From assembly GCF_009765985.1 (NCBI RefSeq), contig NZ_LMUM01000024.1, forward strand, positions 1-64,000: DNA of 64,000 bases. The letters are read 5' to 3'. The position numbers and the translations under genes are program-made. This stretch comes from Acidobacterium sp. S8. GTDB lineage: Bacteria > Acidobacteriota > Terriglobia > Terriglobales > Acidobacteriaceae. The notes under the pieces are model-generated. The model saw only the letters and a program-made list of their open reading frames with translations, did no database searches and was not told the DNA's origin. Positions 35,433 through 44,210 of the stretch are shown one piece after another (the first letter of the stretch is position 1; the number at the start of each line of letters is the position of its first letter).

Positions 35433-36176
35433 TCACATGTACATGCCGCCATTCACATCAAGAACATGCCCAGTGATATAAGCTGCTTCGTCGGATGCGA
35501 GAAAGCGCACGGCGTTGGCAATATCTTCGTCTGTGCCCGGACGGTTCAGCGGAATCTGGCCCAGCATGGCTCCGCGCTGCTTTTCATCGAGCACCGCCGT
35601 CATCGCTGTCTCAATGTATCCGGGGGCGACGGCGTTCGCCGTCACATTGCGTGAAGCCAGCTCTCGCGCGAGCGACTTTGTGAATCCGATCAGGCCCGCC
35701 TTGCTGGCGGCATAATTCGCCTGCCCAGCCTGACCCGCCTCACCCACTACACTTGAGATATTGATGATCCGGCCCCAGCGCGCCTTCATCATCGAGCTGA
35801 TCACAGCTTGCGTCAGCAGAAAGGCGCCGGTAAGGTTAGTGTTGATCACGTCGTCCCAATCCGCGCGTCGCATCCGCAGCAGCAGCGTGTCTCGCGTGAT
35901 GCCCGCGTTGTTGACGAGGATATGTACGCTACCGAAGTGCGCGATAACTGCCTTAGCAGTGGACTTGATCGATTCCTCGCTGGCCACGTCCAGCACAAAC
36001 GATTTGGCATCGCCGCCATTTCCGGCAATCTCGTTTACCACTTCCTGCAGCTTGATCTCATTGCGGGCGGCGACGGCGACCTTTGCTCCGGCACGCCCCA
36101 GCGCGATGGCGCATGCGCGGCCGATTCCCTGAGAAGCTCCTGTGACGAGCGCGACCTTTCCTTCCAGTGACAGCAC
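35433..36176 (-). CDS. fabG: 3-oxoacyl-[ACP] reductase FabG
   Basis: NADPH-dependent short-chain dehydrogenase reducing beta-ketoacyl-ACP in fatty acid elongation. Visible are the cofactor loop VTGASQGIGRACA, NNAGITRD, the catalytic Ser in INISSVVGEAG, and YAASKAG (Tyr-x3-Lys), with the C-terminal VTGHVLDVNGGMYM. The start is taken as GTG at 36176: GGAGAG lies 6 bases upstream and the resulting 247 residues are the classical FabG length. The ATGs further upstream (36197, 36200) would add eight or nine residues. No other fab gene is adjacent, so a closely related SDR function is possible. Confidence 0.9.
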   Translation of the reverse strand: MLSLEGKVALVTGASQGIGRACAIALGRAGAKVAVAARNEIKLQEVVNEIAGNGGDAKSFVLDVASEESIKSTAKAVIAHFGSVHILVNNAGITRDTLLLRMRRADWDDVINTNLTGAFLLTQAVISSMMKARWGRIINISSVVGEAGQAGQANYAASKAGLIGFTKSLARELASRNVTANAVAPGYIETAMTAVLDEKQRGAMLGQIPLNRPGTDEDIANAVRFLASDEAAYITGHVLDVNGGMYM

Positions 36177-36214
36177 GATGTTCTCTCCGTTCTCCATCAA
36201 ATTTCCAGCAAGAT

Positions 36215-36344
36215 GTCATTCTGAGCGCAGCGAAGAATCCAGATGGCATTTCGTGCCGCACATATGTCGCAAATTTTCTGCGAGAGGCCATCAGAGTTTC
36301 GTTGATGTTGACGCTCTCTGGATTTTCGCTGCGCTCAGAATGAC
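36215..36344. repeat. Inverted palindromic repeat element
   Basis: The motif GTCATTCTGAGCGCAGCG continuing to 36242 is repeated in inverse orientation at 36318-36344. The 27- to 28-base arms are nearly identical (one indel region), with a smaller internal stem GATGGC (36242-36247) / GCCATC (36287-36292). It lies between the start regions of fabG and the end of the DUF2071 gene. A related single copy occurs at 44156. The form matches a dispersed intergenic palindromic element rather than a gene. Confidence 0.75.
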
Positions 36345-36372
36345 GGACTCAGTCGAGTCCGCACCAACGAAA

Positions 36373-37170
36373 TTATAGAGGCTTCGCCACCGGTACTGCC
36401 TGCGTGGCCGCATGCTTTGCCAGCCCGGGCAGCAGCTCAAGCTGCCAGATGTACACCACCAGCTCCCGCGCATAGTGCAGCAGCGGCTTCGTATCCGGCA
36501 GCTGAATTCCATGGGCGCGCGGCAACTCGTTGATCTCAATGTCAGCCTCAGCCATTTCGAGCGGCCAGGGCAAATGATGGATGTTTCCCCGATAGACGGT
36601 CCCACGCTTGTCGGCGGTGTAGAGGCAATACCGCTCGGTGAGAAACGATTCGATGCCTCCCTTTGCGCTCGGCTGCTGCAGGCTCTTATATCGCGCCCGG
36701 AAACGGACCTGATCGAGGGTCAGCAGTCGCGTGCTCTGGTAATGGAATTCTCGCTGATCCTCTGATTTGATGCTCATATGCGCCCAGTAGTAAGGCAGCT
36801 TGAAAAAGGTCCGCGCCACGGCTACGGCAGCCGGATTCGCGGCGTCGAGCGAGAAGAAATACACACCGGCGAGATTTGAATGGCGCTCGCGCACGTATGT
36901 TCGCAGATTCAGCTCCGGGAAACGGTTCGCGCCTGGAATCAGCGGCATCCCGCGCAGACGGATGCGGTCCATCCAGAAGGGAACGACGCCCACCCAGGCG
37001 GAGCCGTCAAAGGTATCCACGACGAGTCCCGGAGGCAGCAGGTGTGTCAATTCCGATGCGGGAACCGGCCAGTGCGCGAACAGCAGGTCGTTCCAACGCT
37101 GTGTCATAGCCCAGCCGGAACGGGGAAGTGGCCAGGGCCGATGGCTGGTCTCGGAGAGAATGTCTTTCAT
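36373..37170 (-). CDS. DUF2071 (YqjF-like) protein
   Basis: A 265-residue protein of the DUF2071/YqjF family, recognised by WNDLLFAHWPVPASELTHLLPPGL, FDGSAWVGVVPFWMDRIRLRG, ELNLRTYVR, and the GVYFFSLDAANPAAV segment. The family has a lipocalin/acetoacetate-decarboxylase-like barrel and no settled function. The ATG at 37170 is preferred: longer reading frames run to 37326 into the start of the divergent thyX-like gene and have no family-like sequence. The intergenic space of about 120 bases can hold divergent promoters. Confidence 0.85.
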   Translation of the reverse strand: MKDILSETSHRPWPLPRSGWAMTQRWNDLLFAHWPVPASELTHLLPPGLVVDTFDGSAWVGVVPFWMDRIRLRGMPLIPGANRFPELNLRTYVRERHSNLAGVYFFSLDAANPAAVAVARTFFKLPYYWAHMSIKSEDQREFHYQSTRLLTLDQVRFRARYKSLQQPSAKGGIESFLTERYCLYTADKRGTVYRGNIHHLPWPLEMAEADIEINELPRAHGIQLPDTKPLLHYARELVVYIWQLELLPGLAKHAATQAVPVAKPL

Positions 37171-37291
37171 GCTGTCAGGCTGATTCTGCGATAAGGGACG
37201 CGCGGCAACTCGTTGTAGTTGCAACACGTCGGTAACCTCAGAAGTTTGGGACCGTTCTTCCAGAGGCAAATGCCGTATTCTGGTGGCCACC

Positions 37292-38857
37292 ATGCCTGAA
37301 TCCGTCGCTGAATCCGTTACCGTCACGCCGACTGAGCCTCAAAACCAGACAGAAGTTTTTGCTGTCCACGGCGCGGACCCCGAAGTGCTGGCCTACGCCA
37401 TGGCTAAATATTCACGCTCGGCTCTCTCGATGAAGGAATCCCTCAAGGAGATCAGCAGCCAGCGCGCCGAACAGTTCCTGAACACATTCTATTTCCAGTA
37501 CGGCCATCGCTCTATCGCCGATCTGGCTCATATCGCCTTCGCAATTGAAAGGCTGTCTCTGCTGGCCGCCATTTCGCTGGTGGATGAGCAGCGCTGGGAC
37601 GGACAGGAGCGGTCTACAAGGTATCAGAATTTCAAGAAAAGCGGCTGGTATATGCCGGATTTTGGCTCAGACCGCGTGGCAGCGCATTTGTATCGCGAAT
37701 CGGTCGATGGGTTGTTTGCGTCCTACCACGAATTGACGGAAGGCATGTTCGAGCGGCTCAAGCAGCAGGTGACGAAACCTGCCGAGATGAAGCAGGAGAG
37801 CTATGACCGGACACTGCGCGCCCGCGCCTTCGACATAGGCCGCTACCTGCTGCCGCTGGCAACGAATACCTCACTCGGCCAGATCGTGAATGCGCGCACC
37901 CTCGAAACACAGGTTTCCCGCTTGCTTTCGAGCCCTTATGCCGAGATCCGCCAGCTCGGAGAGCGTCTCCGCTCCGCTGCGACCGGGGCGGCATGGAACG
38001 TCCACGCGGAAGAATTGGGCGGCCTGCAGCGCGAAATCGCTGCGCTCGATCCTGCCCTAGGAGCGAAAGCCGAGTCTCTGCTGTCGCGTGAAGTGAAAAC
38101 CGCTCCGACGCTGGTGAAGTATGCCGCGCCAAACAGCTACGAGATCGAAACCCGCCGCGAACTGGCCCAGGCAGCTGCTGGGCTGATGCAAGGCGCGGCC
38201 ATCGAATCGGCTCCTGTCGTCGATCTGGTTGAGCGCAGGGAATCGCTCGAAGCGGAAATCGCCGCCACGCTCCTCTACGGAGCCTGCCATTATTCGTTCC
38301 GGCAGCTTCGCGATCAGGTAGCTGCCTTGGACGAGGCTCGCATCCACGAGATCATTGCCTTGGGCACGCGCCACCGCGGACGCCATGATGAGTTGCTGCG
38401 CGAGTTCTTCGCAGGGCAGACTTTACGCTTCGACATCCTTATGGACATCGGCGGCTTCCGCGACATGCACCGGCACCGCCGCTGCGTGCAGGTGATCCAG
38501 GGCTATACGACAGCTCATGGTTACGATATCCCCGAAGGTGTGTCCGAAGCAGGCTTGCAGCCGCAATATGAAGCTGCCATGCAGTCTGCCCACAAGGCGC
38601 ACATGAAACTGGCTGCTGAAACAGGCGAATCTGCCGACTATATTCTGCCGCTCGGCACCCGCATGCGCGCTCTCTTCAAAATGGACTTCGCCGAAGCCCT
38701 CTACATCTCGGAGTTGCGCTCCCAGCCGCAGGGCCACTTTTCCTACCGCCGCGTTGCCTGGGAGATGTATGAAGCCGTCAGGAAACAGCACCCGGCGCTG
38801 GCGCAGTATTTCCGCGTAACCGACGTAAATGAGCCGGTAGATTTGCTGAAAAGGTAG
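37292..38857 (+). CDS. Tandem ThyX-like (FAD-dependent thymidylate synthase family) protein
   Basis: A 521-residue protein, roughly twice the length of ordinary ThyX (about 220-250), with two ThyX-like halves. The N-terminal half has FYFQYGHRSIADLAHIAFAIERLS and QERSTRYQNF (residues 105-111), corresponding to the S-x-R-Y end of the ThyX signature. The expected preceding R-H-R is replaced. The C-terminal half has CHYSFRQLRD and DMHRHRRCVQVIQGY with R-H-R at 394-396 but no following S-x-R. The two halves thus keep complementary parts of the active-site motif. ThyX makes dTMP from dUMP using methylene-tetrahydrofolate and FADH2. Activity of this fused form is plausible but unproven. The ATG at 37292 is used; a GTG 9 bases upstream is in frame. 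Confidence 0.8.
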   Translation: MPESVAESVTVTPTEPQNQTEVFAVHGADPEVLAYAMAKYSRSALSMKESLKEISSQRAEQFLNTFYFQYGHRSIADLAHIAFAIERLSLLAAISLVDEQRWDGQERSTRYQNFKKSGWYMPDFGSDRVAAHLYRESVDGLFASYHELTEGMFERLKQQVTKPAEMKQESYDRTLRARAFDIGRYLLPLATNTSLGQIVNARTLETQVSRLLSSPYAEIRQLGERLRSAATGAAWNVHAEELGGLQREIAALDPALGAKAESLLSREVKTAPTLVKYAAPNSYEIETRRELAQAAAGLMQGAAIESAPVVDLVERRESLEAEIAATLLYGACHYSFRQLRDQVAALDEARIHEIIALGTRHRGRHDELLREFFAGQTLRFDILMDIGGFRDMHRHRRCVQVIQGYTTAHGYDIPEGVSEAGLQPQYEAAMQSAHKAHMKLAAETGESADYILPLGTRMRALFKMDFAEALYISELRSQPQGHFSYRRVAWEMYEAVRKQHPALAQYFRVTDVNEPVDLLKR

Positions 38858-38859
38858 AA

Positions 38860-39210
38860 ATGTCTGCTGAAATCGAAGAGTTTTTTCGAGAAATGTATGC
38901 CGATTTCAACAACCGCGAGGTCGATAAAGTACTCGCGAAGATGCATCCCGATGTGGACTGGCCTAACGGATGGGAGGGTGGACGCGAGCATGGCAAGGAA
39001 GCCGTCCGCGATTACTGGACGCGCCAATTCAAAGCCGTTAGCTCTAAGGTCGAACCGCAAGGTTTCAGAATCGACGACGAGGATCGCGTCGTGATCCGGG
39101 TCCATCAGGTAGTGCATGATCCGGAGGGAAAGCTACTATCTGACAGCATTGTGGAACATGCGTATACCATCGAGGGCGGGCTGGTTCGCAGGATGGACAT
39201 CCGCCCTTGA
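38860..39210 (+). CDS. SnoaL/NTF2-like fold protein
   Basis: A 116-residue single-domain protein with the cone-shaped alpha+beta NTF2 pattern: an N-terminal helix (IEEFFREMYADFNNREVDKVL), then MHPDVDWPNGWEGG, EAVRDYWTRQF, and alternating strands to the end (VVIRVHQVVHDPEGKLL). Such proteins may be small hydrolases/isomerases or ligand binders; nothing specifies the substrate. It starts 2 bases after the thyX-like stop, so it is co-transcribed with it, which is the only clue to function. Confidence 0.82.
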   Translation: MSAEIEEFFREMYADFNNREVDKVLAKMHPDVDWPNGWEGGREHGKEAVRDYWTRQFKAVSSKVEPQGFRIDDEDRVVIRVHQVVHDPEGKLLSDSIVEHAYTIEGGLVRRMDIRP

Positions 39211-39363
39211 GAATTGCATCGCAATATGGCAAGATTACGAAAGTTTTTGTTTTTTCTTCGCCCCGCGAAAAACGAGTGTTAGAATCGCCTCAAAACCGTA
39301 CAATTTTCCTGAAAAGGAACGCATTTCCGGCGCAAAATCGCGCCTCAGAACTGGAGAAGTATC

Positions 39364-40443
39364 GTGGCAGATGACCGTTCCCGCGCCATAGATTTGGCGC
39401 TTTCGCAGATCGAAAAGCAATTCGGCAAAGGCTCCATCATGCGCCTCGGCAGCAAAGAAGCCGTAGTGCCAATTTCGACCATATCCACCGGCTCGATCTC
39501 CTTTGATGCTGCGCTTGGCGTAGGCGGCGTGCCCCGTGGCCGCGTCATCGAAATCTTCGGCCCGGAATCCTCGGGCAAAACCACCATCACTCTCCAGATC
39601 ATTGCCGAGGCGCAGAAGCTGGGCGGTATGGCCGCATTTGTCGACGCTGAGCACGCGCTCGATCCCGGTTATGCGAAAAAGCTGGGCGTGGACATCGACA
39701 ACCTGTTGATTTCACAGCCCGACTACGGCGAACAGGCGCTCGAAATCACCGAAGCCCTCGTCCGCTCCGGAGCCATCGACGTACTGGTCGTGGACTCGGT
39801 CGCTGCGCTCGTCCCCAAGGCCGAACTCGACGGTGAAATGGGCGATTCGCACATGGGCCTGCAGGCCCGTCTCATGTCACAGGCACTGCGCAAATTGACT
39901 GGAACGGTCTCGAAATCGCGCACCAGCCTGATTTTCATCAATCAGATACGCGAAAAGATCGGCGTCATGTTCGGCAATCCGGAGACGACCACCGGTGGCC
40001 GTGCGCTAAAGTTCTATTCCTCGGTCCGCATCGACATCCGCCGCATCTCCGCGGTCAAGGAAGGCGACGTAGTCGTCGGCGCGCGCACCAAGGTCAAGAT
40101 CGTCAAGAACAAGGTAGCCGCGCCCTTCCGGGAAGCAGAATTCGACATTCTCTATGGCGAAGGCATCTCCCGCGAAGGCGACGTGCTCGATCTGGCCGTA
40201 GCCAACAACATCGTGGATAAGTCCGGCGCCTGGTACAGCTACAGCGGAGAACGTATTGGCCAGGGCCGCGAAAATGTTCGCACCTTCCTCAAGGACAACA
40301 AAGACACCTTTGAGAAGATCAATACCGAACTGCGTCAGAAGCTCAAAATCGGCGCCTCTGCAGTCCCGGCGGACGTACCTCCGGTGCCAGTCAACGGAGC
40401 CGCTGTCGCGCAGGAAGCAGTTCGACCGGCCAGACGACAGTAA
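39364..40443 (+). CDS. recA: Recombinase RecA
   Basis: ATP-dependent strand-exchange protein and SOS co-protease. The 359 residues show Walker [10 protein letters not shown] (about 66-74), [21 protein letters not shown], the L2 loop region [25 protein letters not shown], and [14 protein letters not shown]. The C-terminal tail is Pro/Val/Ala-rich and ends basic (PARRQ) rather than acidic, a modest difference from E. coli. The start is GTG, with GGAG 9 bases upstream (39354-39357). I could not recognise a convincing LexA box in the 150-base leader. Confidence 0.98.
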   Translation: MADDRSRAIDLALSQIEKQFGKGSIMRLGSKEAVVPISTISTGSISFDAALGVGGVPRGRVIEIFGPESSGKTTITLQIIAEAQKLGGMAAFVDAEHALDPGYAKKLGVDIDNLLISQPDYGEQALEITEALVRSGAIDVLVVDSVAALVPKAELDGEMGDSHMGLQARLMSQALRKLTGTVSKSRTSLIFINQIREKIGVMFGNPETTTGGRALKFYSSVRIDIRRISAVKEGDVVVGARTKVKIVKNKVAAPFREAEFDILYGEGISREGDVLDLAVANNIVDKSGAWYSYSGERIGQGRENVRTFLKDNKDTFEKINTELRQKLKIGASAVPADVPPVPVNGAAVAQEAVRPARRQ

Positions 40444-40856
40444 AAGCGGAAATCTACTATGAGTTCCAATCATGAAGACGGCAGACCGCAAGGTCTGCCG
40501 CTAGCGCTTGATCCAATCGCTAAGAGTGCATCAACAACAGAGCTTGCCTTTATCGCGAAGCCCGCTGGAACCCCCCTATATCATGGGTTCCTGCTGTCGA
40601 TGTATGGAAGGGGGAACTTCATGCGAATCTCGGCGGCGTCGAGGCTTGCTCAAGCAGGAACGCGAAAGTTTCTATGGGGAAAAGGCGAAGTCCAAGTGGA
40701 ATTGTGAACTGTTAGAGGGTAATCTGGCAGACTTGCCGGAAGCAACACAGTCAGCAAGTAAAGTTAAGACAAACGAAAATATTTAATCACTCTAGCCTCT
40801 TGGCGCCGAAGGCGCGTGTGCCCGTGCGACCAGCACCTTGCTACAATTCATCTGGC
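40444..40856. other. Intergenic region between recA and coaD
   Basis: 413 bases. The first 60 hold a hairpin (see 40479-40500). Two short overlapping reading frames (40459-40707 and 40508-40786) are present but share no convincing family and carry no good ribosome site. The first contains AFIAKPAGTPLYHGF, which looks protein-like before decaying. It may be a relic, or non-coding leader DNA of coaD. Confidence 0.5.
40479..40500 (+). terminator. Hairpin downstream of recA
   Basis: CGGCAGACC (40479-40487) and GGTCTGCCG (40492-40500) form a perfect 9-bp stem closed by a GCAA tetraloop, 36 bases after the recA stop. No T-run follows, so it may act with Rho or stabilise the 3' end. Confidence 0.6.
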
Positions 40857-41351
40857 GTGAATACTGTAAAAGCCATCTATCCCGGCAGCTTCGATCCGGT
40901 GACGAACGGACATCTTGATCTGATCGCCAGAGGGTCGAAAATCTTCGACCATCTTGTCGTTGCCATCCTCCGCAATTCTTCTAAGAATCCGCTTTTCAGC
41001 GTTGAGGAGCGGGTAGACATGCTCACGGAAGCGCTTGCCGGCTTCGAGAATGTTTCCGTTGCCACGTTCGATGGACTGTTAGTAGATTTCGTCCGCGAGC
41101 AGCACGCGCAGGCGGTGGTGCGCGGGATTCGGGCGATCAGTGACTATGAGTATGAGCTGCAGATGGCGTTGATGAACCGCCGTCTCGCGCCCGATCTGGA
41201 AACTATCTTTCTTATGCCTGACGGCAAGTATTCTTTCGTCAGCTCGCGCCTGGTAAAAGAAGTGTTCACGCTGGGCGGATCGATTGAAGGATTAGTTCCG
41301 CAGTTTGTCATCGATCGATTGAAGGTACGCGTACCGACGAACGGGCACTAG
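40857..41351 (+). CDS. coaD: Phosphopantetheine adenylyltransferase CoaD
   Basis: Penultimate enzyme of coenzyme A synthesis, transferring AMP from ATP to 4'-phosphopantetheine. It shows the nucleotidyltransferase motif YPGSFDPVTNGHLDLIARG at the N-terminus, RGIRAISDYEYELQMALMN in the middle, and KYSFVSSRLVKEV (the ISSTxxR-like loop). Starting at GTG 40857 gives 164 residues, the usual size. A longer frame from 40800 adds 19 residues without family similarity. The gene overlaps the convergent antiporter gene by 4 bases. Confidence 0.95.
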   Translation: MNTVKAIYPGSFDPVTNGHLDLIARGSKIFDHLVVAILRNSSKNPLFSVEERVDMLTEALAGFENVSVATFDGLLVDFVREQHAQAVVRGIRAISDYEYELQMALMNRRLAPDLETIFLMPDGKYSFVSSRLVKEVFTLGGSIEGLVPQFVIDRLKVRVPTNGH

Positions 41352-42604
41352 GCCGCGGTCGCTTCCAGCTTTTTTGTGAGTTCTGCTTCACCTTCGCCAT
41401 CTTTCACACCCAGCAGATTCAGGATCGGCGTGGTGCTCATGGTCGTTACGAGTGCCATGACCACCAGCATGGTGAAGAGCGTGGGAGAAAAAGCGCCAAC
41501 GTTATAGGCGATATTCAGCACGACCAATTCCACCAGGCCACGTGTATTCAACAGGGCGCCGAGTGCAGCTGCGTTACGCCATGACTGGCCGGTCCACCGC
41601 GCCGCGAGCACCGCGCCGCCCATCTTGCCGAAGTCCGCGCCGATGAGCACGATTCCTGCCCACCACCACATCTTTGCGTCGTTCAGCAGGTCGAGACGGG
41701 TACGTAGCCCGGTTAAAGCAAAAAAGAGCGGCAGCAGCAGAACAGAGGTGATCATGTCCAGTCGGTTGCGCAGGGCATGTTGCCAATGCGGAACGCGCGG
41801 GAAGCAGACGCCGGCGAGAAACGCTCCGAAGAGCGGATGCACGCCGATCCATTCAGTAGCCGCAGCCGAGGCCAGGGCTCCGGCCACAACGACACCCAGC
41901 AGTTCGAGCGACAATTCAGGCTTTTTGCGCATGTGCACGGCTCGCGCGGCGAGCGGCCGCACCACGCCCAGCATCAACAGCAAATATCCTCCGAGACATG
42001 CCAGCCGAATCGGGAGAGAAGCTGAGCCACCATCTGCGCCAATAAGCGCGAGAGCCAGCGCGAGCAGCAACCATGCAACTACATCATCCACGGCGGCGCA
42101 CATAATCGCGGTCGTTCCCAGAGCGGTGTTCTGCAAACGCCGCTCTTCAAGAATGCGGGCGAGAACCGGAAAGGCTGTGATGCTCATGGCGATGCCGAGG
42201 AAGAGCACAAACGGCACCCTACCAGTACCGTGCGGGGCGAAGCGGATGCGAAGGGAATGCGCCAATGCGGCAGCGGTGACGAAGGGAATCAGAATACTGG
42301 TGCCGCTGGCGACTACAGCGGTGGTTTTCTGGCTGGCCAGCTGCTCATAATCCAGCTCCATGCCGATCAGGAAGAGAAACAGGATCAGGCCGACCGTAGA
42401 AAGAATTTCCAATGCATGCAGCGACGTAGCAGGGAAGAGCGCGGCAGATGCGTGCGGAGAGAACCGCCCGAGGACAGAAGGTCCCAGAAGAATACCGCCA
42501 ATAATCTCCCCGATGACCCGGGATTGGCCAACCCTGCGCGCCAGCCATCCGCAGATGACGGTGACGGCGAGAATGATGGACATCTGTATCAGCAGGAGGG
42601 TCAT
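41348..42604 (-). CDS. CPA2-type cation:proton antiporter
   Basis: A 418-residue integral membrane transporter with about 12-13 hydrophobic helices. It has the Na+/H+ exchanger (KefB/GerN-like) pattern: GEIIGGILLGPSVLG in the second helix, FLFLIGMELD, and the ion-site segment AMSITAFPVLARILEE. The IMCAAVDDVVAWLLLA segment carries the paired aspartates typical of electrogenic antiporters. No C-terminal TrkA domain is present; the tail is short and acidic. The transported ion (Na+ or K+) is not decidable. Confidence 0.9.
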   Translation of the reverse strand: MTLLLIQMSIILAVTVICGWLARRVGQSRVIGEIIGGILLGPSVLGRFSPHASAALFPATSLHALEILSTVGLILFLFLIGMELDYEQLASQKTTAVVASGTSILIPFVTAAALAHSLRIRFAPHGTGRVPFVLFLGIAMSITAFPVLARILEERRLQNTALGTTAIMCAAVDDVVAWLLLALALALIGADGGSASLPIRLACLGGYLLLMLGVVRPLAARAVHMRKKPELSLELLGVVVAGALASAAATEWIGVHPLFGAFLAGVCFPRVPHWQHALRNRLDMITSVLLLPLFFALTGLRTRLDLLNDAKMWWWAGIVLIGADFGKMGGAVLAARWTGQSWRNAAALGALLNTRGLVELVVLNIAYNVGAFSPTLFTMLVVMALVTTMSTTPILNLLGVKDGEGEAELTKKLEATAA

Positions 42605-42872
42605 AGATCAGCAGGCCTCATATAGGAAGGTTTCTTTGAGGTTTCAGTTGGATGCAAACTACGGACTGCGATGGCTAAACCATCGGACGCGTTCCGGCAG
42701 CGCCCCTCAACACGGCCAGCTGTGCTAGCTATTGTTTACCAGAGCGCGCGTCGACTGCCAAGCCAGCAGCCATGGCTGTTTTACCGAGTTTGCGCAATTC
42801 CAATCACGCCACCTAAGAGTTAAATGTCGCGTTTCTTCCCCGCTTCCGGCAAAAATCTGAAAAAATAGAAGC

Positions 42873-44081
42873 ATGAGCGCTACGACAACCCCTCAGGCAC
42901 CTACCAAGGTCTTTGCCGATCGCATCGGACGCATCGAGGTCTCCGCCACCATGGCCGTGACCGCGGAAGCCGCCAAACTGCGCGCACAGGGCGCAAAGCT
43001 GGTCGATTTCGGAGCAGGCGAGCCACACTTCGCCACCCCGCGCCACATCAAGGACGCGGCCATTGAAGCGATCGACAAGAATTTCACTCGCTACACCGTC
43101 GTCTCCGGCATTCCCGAGGTACGCAAAGCCATTGTCGAGCGCCATGCGTGCGACTTCAATTCCGATTACTCGCCGGAAGAAGCGGTCTTCACAACCGGCG
43201 GTAAGCTCGCTATCTTCAACGTGATCCAGGTGCTCATCGAGCATGGCGATGAGGTCATTCTGCCGGTTCCTTACTGGGTCTCGTACAAGGACATCGTCCA
43301 ATATGCCGGCGGCAAGGTCGTCTATCTCGAAACTGACGAAGCGGAGAATTTCCGCGTTACGGCTGAAGCCATCGAAAAGGCCATCACGCCGAAGACCAAG
43401 GCCATCATCCTCAACTCGCCGTCGAACCCAACCGGCTCCGTCATCTCGCCTGCCGACCTTGAGCGCATCGTCAGGCTCGCGCACGAGCGCGGCATCTACC
43501 TGCTGCTCGACGAATGCTACGTATACCTGCAGTACACCGGAGCGCTGGTGAGCGGCGGCTCGTTTACTGATGCGAAGGAGCACGTCATCATTCTCGGCTC
43601 GCTCTCGAAGACCTACGCGATGACTGGATGGCGCGCAGGTTTTGCGCTTGGACCGAAGCCGATCATCGCGGCCATGAGCAAGCTGCAAAGCCAGTCCACT
43701 TCATCGACCGCGCACTTTGTGCAGAAGGCTTCTATAGCCGCGCTCAATAGCTCGCAGGAATGCGTCTCAGAAATGCGCGCAGACTATCTCAAGCTACGCG
43801 ACCGCATCCTGGCGCGCCTGGCAGAAATCCCCGGCATTACCTGCACCAAGCCGGAAGGCGCATTCTACGTCTACCCCAACATTTCGGCGTACCTGGGCAA
43901 ACCGGGCGCGCAAACTGCCATTGAGCTGGCCGGACGCCTTCTGCACGAGGCGCATGTCGTCAGCGTTCCCGGCGAGGCCTTCGGCACCAATCAGCATATC
44001 CGGCTCTCCTACGCGGTCTCTCACGACGATGTGGAAGAAGGATTGAAGCGCATGAAGGATTTCTTCGCCAAGCTAGCGTAG
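42873..44081 (+). CDS. Class I pyridoxal-phosphate aminotransferase
   Basis: A 402-residue fold-type I aminotransferase of the aspartate aminotransferase I-gamma (Thermus-type) group. It contains VDFGAGEPHFATP, the PLP-ring segment PVPYWVSYKDIVQYAGG, ILNSPSNPTGSV, LLLDECYVYLQY, and the Schiff-base lysine in GSLSKTYAMTGWRAGF, with NQHIRLSYAVSHDDVEEGL at the C-terminus. It probably acts on aspartate or broad amino acids with 2-oxoglutarate. Prephenate aminotransferase activity, known in this subgroup, is an alternative. It starts at ATG 42873, preceded by GAAAAAATAGAAGC and no strong Shine-Dalgarno. Confidence 0.93.
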   Translation: MSATTTPQAPTKVFADRIGRIEVSATMAVTAEAAKLRAQGAKLVDFGAGEPHFATPRHIKDAAIEAIDKNFTRYTVVSGIPEVRKAIVERHACDFNSDYSPEEAVFTTGGKLAIFNVIQVLIEHGDEVILPVPYWVSYKDIVQYAGGKVVYLETDEAENFRVTAEAIEKAITPKTKAIILNSPSNPTGSVISPADLERIVRLAHERGIYLLLDECYVYLQYTGALVSGGSFTDAKEHVIILGSLSKTYAMTGWRAGFALGPKPIIAAMSKLQSQSTSSTAHFVQKASIAALNSSQECVSEMRADYLKLRDRILARLAEIPGITCTKPEGAFYVYPNISAYLGKPGAQTAIELAGRLLHEAHVVSVPGEAFGTNQHIRLSYAVSHDDVEEGLKRMKDFFAKLA

Positions 44082-44103
44082 CCAGGTTGTGCAGTCCCAA
44101 TCA

Positions 44104-44134
44104 CGAAGGGCACGGCCTCAAGCCGTGCCCTTCG
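44104..44134 (+). terminator. Hairpin downstream of the aminotransferase
   Basis: A perfect 13-bp stem CGAAGGGCACGGC / GCCGTGCCCTTCG with a 5-base loop (CTCAA), 22 bases after the stop. It is strong but not followed by a T-run. Confidence 0.7.
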
Positions 44135-44155
44135 AATCTGAGAAATAGAGAAAGT

Positions 44156-44183
44156 GTCATCCTGAGCGAAGCGGAGTCCAAGG
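44156..44183 (+). repeat. Single copy of the GTCATYCTGAGCG palindromic repeat
   Basis: GTCATCCTGAGCGAAGCGGA matches the arm sequence at 36215 at most positions, including GTCAT, CTGAGCG and AGCG. Only one arm is seen here. It lies between a hairpin and the next acetyltransferase start. Confidence 0.6.
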
Positions 44184-44210
44184 CCGGCTTTTCTCGCTCC
44201 ATCATTGCGA

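Noticed and set aside
39211-39363. A LexA/SOS box upstream of recA
   Set aside because: GTTC/GAAC-like bits are present but no spaced dyad convincing enough to annotate.
40459-40707. Short frame after recA as a real gene
   Set aside because: It spans the recA hairpin, has only a weak upstream site, overlaps another frame and loses protein-like character midway; kept only as an observation.
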